A stretch of DNA of 10,849 bases from Chrysiogenales bacterium (GCA_004525465.1 SPCN01000059.1:1-10849), one strand, 5' to 3'; positions 1 through 7,363 are shown, numbered from the stretch's first letter. The notes: a model not told the origin generated them from the sequence alone. Program-made: numbers and translations.

Positions 1-852
1 GCCAATCATGCGTCCACCATGGGAATTTTGACCGTGGCCGTGGTCAGCAAGCCCTTTCATTTTGAAAAGGAAAAGAGGATGCGCGTGGCCGAGGACGGGA
101 TTCGCAAGCTGAAAGAGAATGTGGATGCCATCATCGTCATCCCCAACCAGAAACTGCTGGATCTGGGTGATCCCAACCTCACCTACAAGAACGCCTATAA
201 AAAAGCGGACGAAGTTTTGTTGCAGGCCGTGCGCGGCATTTCCGATATCATTTCCTCAACCGGCGTCCAGAACGTCGATTTCGCCGATGTCAAGGCCACC
301 ATGGTCGGCAAGGGCATCACCCTGATGGGCAGTGGCGAAGCCAAGGGCGATAACCGGGCCGAAGAGGCCGCCAACCGGGCCTTGAATTCACCACTGCTGG
401 ACAACCTGTCCATTAATGGTGCCACCGGCGTCCTTTACAATATAACCGCTTCTTCCACGCTCACCATGGGCGAGATCGAAAAAATATCCGAACTGATCAC
501 CAAGAACGCCGATGCCGACGCCACCATTAAATTCGGCGTGATCGAAGACGATAACGCCGGCGACACCCTGCGTGTGACCGTGATCGCCACCGGCTTCAAG
601 GAAAGCCGCTCCGATGCGCAGGGGCGGGTCAAGACCCCGCAGCCCAATTTTGTTCCCATTGAACCGGCGTATCGCCAGCCCACTCCAGGGCAGCTGTTTC
701 TCGGTTCGAACCGGGCGGGCAGCGGCGGGGCTGACCTGCGCAATTACGTCAATGACGGCAATATGCCCAACATGACCCACGGGCCGGATAACTTCGATGA
801 TCCGCTGGATATTCCTACTTTTCAGAGGTTGAACCCCATCAAGAAAAAATAA
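1..852 (+). CDS. ftsZ: Cell division protein FtsZ, C-terminal portion (5' end outside window)
   Basis: Tubulin-like GTPase that forms the cytoplasmic Z ring and recruits the divisome. The frame is open from base 1 (ANHASTMGILTVAVV...), and this matches the middle of the FtsZ GTPase domain, so the ATG at 19 is an internal Met and not the start. 283 residues are visible. The T7 synergy loop GVQNVDFADVKATM (about 88-101) carries the acidic residues that complete the GTPase site of the neighbouring subunit. The GxGxAKGxNRA stretch (about 110-119) and the activation-domain strand ending in VTVIATGF (about 191-198) follow. A variable linker of roughly 65 residues then leads to the C-terminal peptide DIPTFQRL (about 269-276), the usual docking site for FtsA/ZipA-type partners, and a basic KKK end. 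The missing part is the N-terminal nucleotide-binding half. It converges on the minus-strand gene cluster with a 72-base gap. The identification is secure. Confidence 0.97.
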   Translation, partial: ANHASTMGILTVAVVSKPFHFEKEKRMRVAEDGIRKLKENVDAIIVIPNQKLLDLGDPNLTYKNAYKKADEVLLQAVRGISDIISSTGVQNVDFADVKATMVGKGITLMGSGEAKGDNRAEEAANRALNSPLLDNLSINGATGVLYNITASSTLTMGEIEKISELITKNADADATIKFGVIEDDNAGDTLRVTVIATGFKESRSDAQGRVKTPQPNFVPIEPAYRQPTPGQLFLGSNRAGSGGADLRNYVNDGNMPNMTHGPDNFDDPLDIPTFQRLNPIKKK

Positions 853-924
853 GCGGGCGTGAACCGTGCGGTATTTTTTATCTTGAATTCATGGATTGAC
901 AGTTTAATTTTTGCAATATTTTTC

Positions 925-1578
925 TCAGCGCCGATCTTGGAAATTCCCGGCTGCCGGCAAGCTCAGAATGAAAATGAGATCCCGAGGCAGGAACGTTTCC
1001 ATGCGGACAAGTTTGAATCCGGCGGCGCCGGCTTCTTTTTCCAGACTTTTTCTGCTTGACGGCCGTTTTGAATCCAGCTCGCCTTCTCGTTCCGGATCGG
1101 GATCGAGAATAACGACTGGAGCTCCAGGTTTCAAACTGGGGATGAGATTTTTCAGCAGAGCGACCGGCTGGTCCAAATGATGAAAAACCCAGACCATGAT
1201 GACCATGTCCAGGGAACCTTTCGGAAAAAGCGGATCGTCTTCCCGGCCAAGAATCGTTTCCACATTGCCGATATGATTCCGCTTGAGGCGTTCATCCAAA
1301 TAAGTCAGGGCGCCGGCATCGATGTCGTTTGCAAAGACCTTGCCTTTTTCGCCGACCCGGCGAGCCAAATGGACCGTGTAGCGCCCGCGGCCGGCACCGA
1401 CTTCACCAATGACCATTCCCGGTTTGAGGCCGATGGCATTCATGACCTGTTGTGGCGGCTGCCGATCGTTGGCTCTCTTCTCCCAGCTCTCTCCATAATT
1501 GGCTGAATCCTTTCCGGCGATTGCCATCATCCAAACAATGGAAAAAATCAACAGAACCACTTTTTTACAGGTTTTCAT
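925..1578 (-). CDS. Exported class I SAM-dependent methyltransferase (paralogue 1)
   Basis: A 217-residue Rossmann-fold methyltransferase of the UbiE/Methyltransf_11/31 type; the substrate is unknown. Residues 1-22 look like a Sec signal peptide (MKTCKK, then a hydrophobic run ending AIAG). A PPQQVMNAIG helix (41-50) is followed by SAM-binding motif I EVGAGRGRY (59-67), the acidic ribose-binding loop NDID (84-87), motif GREDDPLFP (111-119), the post-II strand DMVIMVWVFHHL (124-135) and motif III LKPGAPVVILD (149-159). The C-terminus keeps the ETFLPRD signature (194-200) shared with the two other methyltransferases in the window. Its ATG overlaps the permease TGA as ATGA, and the ribosome binding site GGGGAAG lies inside the last permease codons, so it is translationally coupled. 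It is the last gene of the run. The methyltransferase fold is clear; export is inferred from the leader. Confidence 0.88.
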   Translation of the reverse strand: MKTCKKVVLLIFSIVWMMAIAGKDSANYGESWEKRANDRQPPQQVMNAIGLKPGMVIGEVGAGRGRYTVHLARRVGEKGKVFANDIDAGALTYLDERLKRNHIGNVETILGREDDPLFPKGSLDMVIMVWVFHHLDQPVALLKNLIPSLKPGAPVVILDPDPEREGELDSKRPSSRKSLEKEAGAAGFKLVRMETFLPRDLIFILSLPAAGNFQDRR

Positions 1579-2978
1579 TTTTTCTTCCCCTTGAAAAAAA
1601 GAAAATAAAGCGGAATTCCCAACAGCAGGGTCACGATTGCGACCAGAGATTCGCGCGGACGCTCGAGAAAAGCGAAAGCGAGCATCAAGACGCTGGTCAT
1701 GATGAAAAAGATCGGCGTCAATGGAAAACCGATGAGTCTGCCTACCGCCATTCGCCGCCGCCGCAGTTTAAATACGCCAATGACTGCCAGGATCGGGAAA
1801 AGACCGAGGGCAAAGCCGAGGTAGGTCAGCAGCTGATCGAAAGTGCCGATCCACACCATGCCGCTGGCAATGATTCCCTGGAACAGGATCGATTTTGACG
1901 GCACTTTGAAGCGAGGATGAACCTGGGCGGCAAAGCGGAAAAAGAGACCATCTTGAGCCATGGAGAAATAGACCCGCGGCCCCAGCATGACATAGGCGCT
2001 CAATGACGAGAAGAGGGCGAAAGCAATGAAAACGGAAATGATTTGCTCCAGCGAGCGGCCGAACAATTTTGCCGCCGCCTGGCCGCCGATCGATGCTTCT
2101 GCGGTGACCTCAGCGATGGGGATGGCATAGATATAGAGCAAATTTAGCGCCAGATAGAGAACCATTACCGTCGCCGTGCCCAGGATCAAGGAGCGCGGCA
2201 GGTTTTTTCTCGGTGTTTTTGCTTCCGAGCCGATATATGCTGCTGCATTCCAACCGCTATAGGCAAACATGATCCACAGGAAAGAAAGCCCGATGCTTTT
2301 GAATTGAACAAAACTGAAGTCGAGTCTGCGGCCCTGGAACAGATTCCCGAGACTGCCTTTCCCTAAAGCAAATCCGGCGATTACCAGCAGAACGATTCCG
2401 GCAATCTTGATGATCGTGAGTCCGTTTTGAATCCGGGCGCCCAAGCGCACGCCGCGGCGGTGCATCAGGGTGAAAAGGATGATGATGCTCATGGCGTAAA
2501 TTTTCTTCAGAACGAATCCGGCGCTGGGCCCCGCGAATATGCCGATGTTCAGAATGGAAGGAAATGCCCGCGCCATGTATTCGACGAAAGCGAGTGCCGC
2601 CGCGGCGATCGGCGCCGAGAAACCTACAAAAAAGGAAATCCAGCCGCTTAAAAATCCGGCCAGCGGATGAAACAGCCTGGAAAGAAAAGCGTACTCACCT
2701 CCGGCCAGCGGAAATGTGGCGCCGAGCTGTCCATAACAGATGGCGCCGCATAGCGCCCCCAGGCCCCCGATGAACCACAAAACCATCATCAGCAGCGGGT
2801 TCTGCAATTTCACCAGCAGAAAACCCCCCAGGGTCAGGGCGCCGGCGCCGATCATGTTGGCGATGACGATATTGGTCAGAGAAAACAGCCCCAATTCCCG
2901 TTTCAGACCGTTGGCCAAGGCGCCGCGGTTTTGGGGCCGATCTGGCTTTACCTGGTTTTCGTTATATTCTTGATTCAT
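1575..2978 (-). CDS. APC-superfamily amino acid permease (LAT/SteT-like)
   Basis: An inner-membrane amino acid transporter or exchanger of 467 residues with about 12 hydrophobic helices, the normal length for the family. Helix 1 carries the unwound substrate motif IGAGA (about 43-47). GVRLGARIQN (about 176-185) precedes helix 5, and FAYSGWNAAAYIGSEAKTP (about 238-256) followed by RNLPR-like residues is the hallmark of the LAT/SteT branch of the APC superfamily. GPRVYFSMAQDG (about 333-344) and HPRFKVP (about 354-360) are also typical APC loops. The ATG at 2978 is chosen because GGGGAG lies 7 bases upstream. An in-frame ATG at 2981 and a longer ORF from 3020 exist, but the latter has no good ribosome binding site and only adds a polar leader. 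It sits between two exported methyltransferases, 62 bases after the first and overlapping the second. It is the only member of the cluster without a signal peptide. Substrate specificity cannot be read; an amino acid or amine is most likely. Confidence 0.9.
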   Translation of the reverse strand: MNQEYNENQVKPDRPQNRGALANGLKRELGLFSLTNIVIANMIGAGALTLGGFLLVKLQNPLLMMVLWFIGGLGALCGAICYGQLGATFPLAGGEYAFLSRLFHPLAGFLSGWISFFVGFSAPIAAAALAFVEYMARAFPSILNIGIFAGPSAGFVLKKIYAMSIIILFTLMHRRGVRLGARIQNGLTIIKIAGIVLLVIAGFALGKGSLGNLFQGRRLDFSFVQFKSIGLSFLWIMFAYSGWNAAAYIGSEAKTPRKNLPRSLILGTATVMVLYLALNLLYIYAIPIAEVTAEASIGGQAAAKLFGRSLEQIISVFIAFALFSSLSAYVMLGPRVYFSMAQDGLFFRFAAQVHPRFKVPSKSILFQGIIASGMVWIGTFDQLLTYLGFALGLFPILAVIGVFKLRRRRMAVGRLIGFPLTPIFFIMTSVLMLAFAFLERPRESLVAIVTLLLGIPLYFLFFKGKKK

Positions 2979-2985
2979 CATCTTG

Positions 2986-2991
2986 CTCCCC
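2986..2991 (-). promoter_or_regulatory. Ribosome binding site deciding the permease start
   Basis: GGGGAG on the minus strand, 7 bases before the ATG at 2978 (4 before the ATG at 2981). The competing upstream start at 3020 has nothing comparable, so this site favours the 467-residue form that begins MNQEYNE. Confidence 0.65.
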
Positions 2992-3040
2992 GATCCGGTC
3001 ATTGCCTTAGGGCCGACCATGGAAAGTCTTTGTTCCGCGC

Positions 3041-3682
3041 TTAGCGGCTCCCTTCAATACGAAATAAATAAATAAGAAAATTATTCGCTTTGAGGAATGT
3101 CTCGATGCGCTCCAGGGCATAGCCGGCGCTCTCCATCTGTTTGATGAGGTTTTCGGAAGTCGTTCCGCTTCGACCGGTCTCGCTGACCGATATCCATTCT
3201 CCGATCGCCAGTCTGCCCTTGGCTTTCAACGACGCGCGGGCCCGGCGCAGCAAGGCCACCGGATCGTCGAAATGATGGTAAGAGGAGACGACCCAGACAA
3301 GATCGAGTTGAGCGGACGGCAGCTTCGGATCGGTTACGTCGCCGAGAACCGTTTCCACGTTCTTCAATCCCCAGCGCCGGCAGCGCCGGCGCAGATGATC
3401 CAGGGCATCGGCGTCGATGTCTTCGGCGATCACCCTGCCGCCCGGGCCTACGCGCACCGCCAGTTGCACCGCGTAACGGCCGCGGCCGGCGCCGATTTCC
3501 GCCACCGCCATGCCTGTTTGGACGCCGATGGCATCCAGCACCTGGGCCGGCGGCTGCAGGCGGTTCAATCTTTCCTCATTGGCGTTCTCGGGCGTCAGCA
3601 CGCCAGGTTTTTCCCTGGCATGGCCTGGGCCAAGGCAGACAGCCAAAAGCAGGAGCAAAAGCAATTTTATTTCAATTCTCAT
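3041..3682 (-). CDS. Exported class I SAM-dependent methyltransferase (paralogue 2)
   Basis: A 213-residue protein with the same architecture as the methyltransferases at 925-1578 and 5617-6315. The signal peptide is strong: MRIEIK, a leucine-rich core, and a likely signal peptidase I site after GHA (about 22). The helix PPAQVLDAIG (44-53) leads to motif I EIGAGRGRY (62-70), acidic loop EDID (87-90), motif GDVTDPKLP (114-122), the strand LDLVWVVSSYHHF (126-138), and the C-terminal ETFLKANNFLIYLF block. It is more GC-rich and arginine-rich than its paralogues (for example RRRCRRWG near 98-105). There is no convincing ribosome binding site: the nearest AAGG is 12 bases from the ATG, and a promoter-like element ends 6 bases before the ATG. 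It is the first gene of the downstream trio (methyltransferase, permease, methyltransferase). The fold is clear; the substrate and true location are unknown. Confidence 0.88.
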   Translation of the reverse strand: MRIEIKLLLLLLLAVCLGPGHAREKPGVLTPENANEERLNRLQPPAQVLDAIGVQTGMAVAEIGAGRGRYAVQLAVRVGPGGRVIAEDIDADALDHLRRRCRRWGLKNVETVLGDVTDPKLPSAQLDLVWVVSSYHHFDDPVALLRRARASLKAKGRLAIGEWISVSETGRSGTTSENLIKQMESAGYALERIETFLKANNFLIYLFRIEGSR

Positions 3683-3688
3683 TTTTAA

Positions 3689-3718
3689 ATTTTACCTTGA
3701 ACATGCATCCATGATCAA
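3689..3718 (-). promoter_or_regulatory. Possible sigma70-type promoter placed for a near-leaderless mRNA
   Basis: On the minus strand, TTGATC (3713-3718) and TAAAAT (3689-3694) are separated by 18 bases, a fair match to -35 and -10 boxes. The -10 box ends 6 bases before the ATG at 3682, so transcription would begin at or next to the start codon. This fits the absence of a good ribosome binding site for that gene. The region is AT-rich, so a chance match is quite possible. Confidence 0.3.
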
Positions 3719-3792
3719 CCTTCCTTAAAAAACATCATGGCTGCTTCTGTTCTGTTTCCAATGCAACCTGAACCCCGACTGGGCGAGCGAAT

Positions 3793-3819
3793 TGCCGGGA
3801 GGCGCGGCTCCTCCCGGCA
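3793..3819 (-). terminator. GC-rich perfect hairpin downstream of the ankyrin-MBL gene
   Basis: TGCCGGGAGG (3793-3802) and CCTCCCGGCA (3810-3819) form a perfect 10-base-pair stem with a 7-base loop. On the minus strand it begins 6 bases after the TGA at 3826. No T-run follows, so it is not a textbook intrinsic terminator. It may be a weak or Rho-assisted terminator, or a stem that protects the 3' end of the upstream message. It marks the most likely boundary between the six-gene block and the downstream trio. Confidence 0.5.
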
Positions 3820-3825
3820 GCTCTT

Positions 3826-5601
3826 TCAAATGCCGTTGCAGTCGCTTTTTTTGTTTTTTTTACATGCTGTCGCTTGGTCAAACGCACCTTTTACTCCCTC
3901 TGGAGTGATGATGAAGTGGTCGCCGCAAAATTCGGCCAGACAAAAGGGACCTTCATAACCGGCATTTTTGGCTTCCTTGGCGAATTCCTGATAACGGGAT
4001 TCGTTGCCGCCGGCGTGCATGGGGAAAACAGAACGGGCCGCAAGTCGGTCGATTGTATAAAAAACGCCTTTTTTCACGCTGGTTATGTCGCCGAAACCGC
4101 AGCCGCTGACCGGAGCGAACATGATATCGGCCTTGAGCCCCTGGTCGGCCAGAAAATCGACCTCTTTTTTAAAAGGACCCGAAAAGTCACGCTGGCGGTT
4201 GGCATGGTCGCCGGGATGAAATATGTTGATGCCGTCCACTTTGACAAAATAACCCTGGCCGCTGTCATTGGATTCGATGGCTGTGATCTCCAGGCCGTTG
4301 ATCTTCTTTTTCTCCCTGTTGGGCAACAGCGTATACCCTTCGGCCTTCTCGGGCTTGAAGCCCAAGATATAGGTGATCTTGGGCAGGGCTTGCCGCCAGT
4401 TGAATATTTCCGGCATGTAGTGATCACCGTGGGCATGCGAAGCGAATACGGTCACGTTCAGGTCTTTCAGCTCCTCGGGGTTGATGGCGCCGTTGGCCAG
4501 CCCGGGCTCGTCGGGGGCGGCATCCTGTTTCCAATAATCGAAAATCAATAAGTGGTTCCTGGTCTTTACCGCCCAGCCCGAATGGCCCAGGTACCAGACC
4601 ACGGCCTGGCCGGCAGCCAGGGGCTCGCGCAACCAGGGTCGATCGAAAAGCTTTTCCTTTTCAGCCGGGTTGGCGCCTTTGCCCTTCAGCAAGGCGAAAA
4701 TCCCTTTGTGTTTATAGCGAGCGGCTAAGTACAAGGGTGTTCTGCCGTCTTTGCCTTTGGCGTTGACATCGGCCCCTTTTTCGATCAGCAGGGCGCAGAT
4801 CTTTCCGTAGCCTTTGGCCGCGGCCACATGCAGGGGTGTGAGCCGGCTTTCCTTGTCCTGGCGATTCACTTGGGCGCCGGCTGCGAGCAGAAGCGCCGCG
4901 ATTTGCACTTTCCCCTTGCTGACCGCCAGACCCAGCGGCCACCACCCGTTTTCGCTGACCGCGTTGACATCGGCGCCTTTTTTGATCAGCAAAGAGACAA
5001 TCTCCGGCGTACCGTGCAAGGAGGCGTAATGCAGGGGCGTGGCGCCGGACCGGGTCTTCAGATCCACCGCCAATCCCTTTTTCAAAAGAATATCGACGAT
5101 TTCCGTTGATTCCTGGTTGGCCGCCTCGTGCAGCAGCGTGAATCCTGTCCCACGGTCCCATTTGAAATCGGCACCCTGCTTCAGCAGCAGCTTGACCATG
5201 TCGGTTTTGCCCGCCCAAAGCGCGTAATGGATGGGGGATGCGGTCAGCGTTGTCCTGATGTTGATGTTGGCCCCCTTGGCGATGAGGAGTCCGGCCAGCT
5301 TCAGGTGGCCTCTCTCGGCGGCATAGACCAACGGCGTCTCTTTCTGGATGTTCAGGTCGTTGACGAGAGCGCCTTTGGCGAGCAGGTATTTCACGATCTT
5401 TACGTGCCCGCCCTGGGCGGCCCAATGGAGCGGCGTTTTTTCATTATGGCCCTTGGCGTTGATCAAAGAGGGCTCCGCGGCCAGCAGTTCCTTGACCATG
5501 GCCAGGTTGCCCTTGAGCGCAGCGTCGTGGATCTCGGCGCCGCAAATCCATGAGGTCAACAAAAGTAGCAGGCACAACAACAGTACTTTGATGTGTTTCA
5601 T
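3826..5601 (-). CDS. Exported ankyrin-repeat / metallo-beta-lactamase-fold fusion protein
   Basis: A 591-residue two-part protein. Residues 1-22 are a signal peptide (MKHIK, long leucine core, cleavage near CGA). Residues about 24-312 are ankyrin repeats: an N-terminal cap IHDAALKGN, then eight TPLHxAA-type repeats starting near 56, 89, 122, 155, 188, 221, 255 and 288, most ending GAxVN. Residues about 330-568 are a metallo-beta-lactamase domain of the UlaG-like type (COG2220). It has the metal motif SHAHGDHY (388-395), HPGDH with the probable bridging Asp465 (462-466), and His529 in FPMHAGG. The expected His before the GY strand is replaced by IESNDSGQGY (442-451). GGAG lies 7 bases before the ATG, and the methyltransferase stop is 15 bases upstream. 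The C-terminal tail is longer than in the paralogue at 9926-10849 and lysine-rich. Function is probably binding a protein partner through the ankyrins plus hydrolysis by the MBL domain; the substrate is unknown. Confidence 0.9.
   Translation of the reverse strand: MKHIKVLLLCLLLLLTSWICGAEIHDAALKGNLAMVKELLAAEPSLINAKGHNEKTPLHWAAQGGHVKIVKYLLAKGALVNDLNIQKETPLVYAAERGHLKLAGLLIAKGANINIRTTLTASPIHYALWAGKTDMVKLLLKQGADFKWDRGTGFTLLHEAANQESTEIVDILLKKGLAVDLKTRSGATPLHYASLHGTPEIVSLLIKKGADVNAVSENGWWPLGLAVSKGKVQIAALLLAAGAQVNRQDKESRLTPLHVAAAKGYGKICALLIEKGADVNAKGKDGRTPLYLAARYKHKGIFALLKGKGANPAEKEKLFDRPWLREPLAAGQAVVWYLGHSGWAVKTRNHLLIFDYWKQDAAPDEPGLANGAINPEELKDLNVTVFASHAHGDHYMPEIFNWRQALPKITYILGFKPEKAEGYTLLPNREKKKINGLEITAIESNDSGQGYFVKVDGINIFHPGDHANRQRDFSGPFKKEVDFLADQGLKADIMFAPVSGCGFGDITSVKKGVFYTIDRLAARSVFPMHAGGNESRYQEFAKEAKNAGYEGPFCLAEFCGDHFIITPEGVKGAFDQATACKKNKKSDCNGI
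3890..4640. repeat. MBL-domain coding segment duplicated (copy 1 of a direct repeat)
   Basis: This stretch encodes the MBL domain and matches about 9945-10660 in the same orientation. By eye most bases agree, and 4247-4278 is a 32-base exact match to 10284-10315. It is a gene duplication, not a short mobile repeat. The boundaries are approximate because similarity fades gradually into the ankyrin part. Confidence 0.7.
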
Positions 5602-5616
5602 TTTTTATCTCCTTAT

Positions 5617-6315
5617 TTAAATTTGTTGAACTTTGTTCGGGTCGCCGGCATCTTCAGCTCTGTGTATCTCTCCTGCCTGCAGACAAGAGGTCGTGAGTAT
5701 TTTGTAGATATAGATATTATCTCGTGGCAGAAAGCTCTCGGTTCTGTCAAGTTCGTAACCTGTTTTGCCAACCGTTTCGAGTATCTGGCGATTAGTCATG
5801 AACGAAGGGGAATGCGCTCTATCGACCGTGGTGTTCCTCTCGATGATGACGAGCAATCCTCCTGGCTTCAGGTACGAGTGGAGGTTTTTCAGAAAGGGTA
5901 TCGGCCGTTCGAGCATGTGTAATACATACACCATGACGACCATGTCGAGGTTCTTCTCGGGAAAGAGTGGATCCTCGACCTCACCCATAACGATCTTGAT
6001 ATTCCCTAGACCTTCCCTTACGGCGCGATCCCTGATCACATCGAGGCTCGAGGTCGAGATGTCATTTGCGAAGACGATCCCCTCGGAACCAACTCGACGG
6101 GCGAGGGGAAACGTGAAGTAACCCTGACCAGCACCGGCTTCGCCAACCCTCATCCCCGGTCTGACCCCAATCGCATCCAGAATCTTCTCTGGTGGCTGCC
6201 AGCTCTCCCGGTCAATTTGGCCGAAGCATTGGGTAGGAGCCGTGCCGATGATACACGCGGCAGTAATCAGCAATGTTAAACAAACTGTACTGATGTGTTT
6301 TTTAAAATGGTTCAT
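5617..6315 (-). CDS. Exported class I SAM-dependent methyltransferase (paralogue 3)
   Basis: A 232-residue member of the same family as the genes at 925-1578 and 3041-3682. The N-terminus (MNHFKKHIST plus a hydrophobic core) is a signal peptide. Cleavage may be after CFG (about 32), or at Cys21 as a lipoprotein (TAAC), though that lipobox is imperfect. PPEKILDAIG (41-50) leads into motif I EAGAGQGYF (59-67), loop NDIS (84-87), motif GEVEDPLFP (111-119), strand DMVVMVYVLHML (124-135), motif III LKPGGLLVIIE (149-159) and ESFLPRDNIYIY (193-204). It has a tail of about 25 residues beyond the family end. The strand-4 HH pair of the other two paralogues is HM here. The ribosome binding site AAGGAA is close to the ATG. 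It lies 34 bases after the PD40 gene and 15 before the ankyrin-MBL gene. Confidence 0.87.
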   Translation of the reverse strand: MNHFKKHISTVCLTLLITAACIIGTAPTQCFGQIDRESWQPPEKILDAIGVRPGMRVGEAGAGQGYFTFPLARRVGSEGIVFANDISTSSLDVIRDRAVREGLGNIKIVMGEVEDPLFPEKNLDMVVMVYVLHMLERPIPFLKNLHSYLKPGGLLVIIERNTTVDRAHSPSFMTNRQILETVGKTGYELDRTESFLPRDNIYIYKILTTSCLQAGEIHRAEDAGDPNKVQQI

Positions 6316-6349
6316 ATTATTTCCTTATAGTTTATATTTTCATTCTATT

Positions 6350-7315
6350 TCATTGTTTGAGCCGCTGTTCCGAAATGGTCTTGGCCTTCAGCTTGCCAAT
6401 GATCCCCGCGCTCACCCAAAAAACGTCCTCGTTACCATCGGAAACCCAGCGTGTAAAGAAAAGGTACTTGCCATCCGGTGATACGGCAGGGAACCGCTCC
6501 CCTCGATCTGTATTAATAGTTGCGCCCAAACTAACCGCGTCCGTCCAACTCCCATCGGGCTGCCTGAAGCACAGGAAAAGATCTTCCTGGGAGTTGAGGC
6601 GATTAGAAGAGAACAGCAGGTAACTCTCATCGGGTGCGATAAAAGGCGTCCAATTAAGCATTTTTCCTGGAGCATTAATACTTGGCGGTAGTAATTCTGG
6701 TTTCGCGTACTCTCCGTTGATAAGTTCCGTCCGATAGATACCAAAATCGTTCCTCGACCCCAGCCCTGCAGCGTGGCCCAGAAAATAGAGTGTACCATTG
6801 CGTGTGATCGAGAGATTATAGGCATACTTCAGTTCGGGGAAACGAGCGAAAAGACCGAGGCACTTTGGCTCGCTCCAGCCATTTCCTTTTTTTTCGACAA
6901 AATAGGGTCCATTTTCTTCTCCTTTTTCTTTACCAAAGGGAAGGAAATAGAGTCGTTTGCCATTTGGGGAAAAAACCGGCCCGCTATCGTATGGAGAGAT
7001 TTCGGGCGCCGTCCATTTGCCGCCAATACGCTTCATAGTCATGCCAAAAATTTGTGTTTCTTTTTCTTTATGGCGAAGGTTTGACTGCCAGAACACCTCG
7101 TTGCCGTCGGGAGAAAACGTCGGGGCACCGTGCTCGATTGTACTATCGGTGGAGATAATTCCACGCGCAAAAACAACCGGGGTTTCTCCAGGCAGGGGCT
7201 GTCCGAGATAGTCTCCTTTTAAAACAGGAAATTCTGGTGCATTTTGTGCCTGTATTCCTGTCAGACCAAATCCTAACAAGAGTAGCACACTCAATTTTAA
7301 TTGTTTATTGTTCAT
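6350..7315 (-). CDS. Exported PD40 (TolB-like) beta-propeller protein
   Basis: A 321-residue secreted or periplasmic protein. The signal peptide (1-23) ends in GIQA before QNAPE. The rest is made of WD40-like PD40 strands: APTFSPDGNEVFW (64-76), GPVFSPNGKRLYF (112-124), NLSITRNGTLYF (167-178), PFIAPDESYLLFSSNR (224-239) and FPAVSPDGKYLFFTR (275-289). These are spaced for a propeller of about six blades. A conserved start, YLGQPLPGETPVVFARGII (36-54), is matched in the next gene. No catalytic motif is visible; such propellers usually bind proteins or glycans. GGAG lies 5 bases before the ATG. It is a diverged tandem paralogue of the gene at 7364-8347, 48 bases away. Confidence 0.88.
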   Translation of the reverse strand: MNNKQLKLSVLLLLGFGLTGIQAQNAPEFPVLKGDYLGQPLPGETPVVFARGIISTDSTIEHGAPTFSPDGNEVFWQSNLRHKEKETQIFGMTMKRIGGKWTAPEISPYDSGPVFSPNGKRLYFLPFGKEKGEENGPYFVEKKGNGWSEPKCLGLFARFPELKYAYNLSITRNGTLYFLGHAAGLGSRNDFGIYRTELINGEYAKPELLPPSINAPGKMLNWTPFIAPDESYLLFSSNRLNSQEDLFLCFRQPDGSWTDAVSLGATINTDRGERFPAVSPDGKYLFFTRWVSDGNEDVFWVSAGIIGKLKAKTISEQRLKQ

Positions 7316-7363
7316 AATTTCTCCTTGTTTAATATATTAAAATTTATTCTTGATTGTTGCCGT

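Noticed and set aside
19..21. ATG as FtsZ start
   Set aside because: The sequence there is mid-domain FtsZ and the frame is open to base 1.
388..780. Minus-strand ORF of 130 codons
   Set aside because: It is antisense to ftsZ with no recognisable domain.
862..884. Possible ftsZ terminator (short ACC/GGT stem followed by T6)
   Set aside because: The stem is only 3-4 base pairs with a tiny loop; too weak to call, though a terminator between the convergent genes would be expected.
2979..3020. Upstream start for the permease (MVGPKAM...)
   Set aside because: There is no ribosome binding site before it, whereas GGGGAG lies 7 bases before the ATG at 2978.
3874..4551. Plus-strand ORF of 225 codons
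   Set aside because: It lies wholly opposite the MBL domain of the ankyrin-MBL gene, whose motifs and repeats are clear. The open frame is a by-product of GC-rich codon use.
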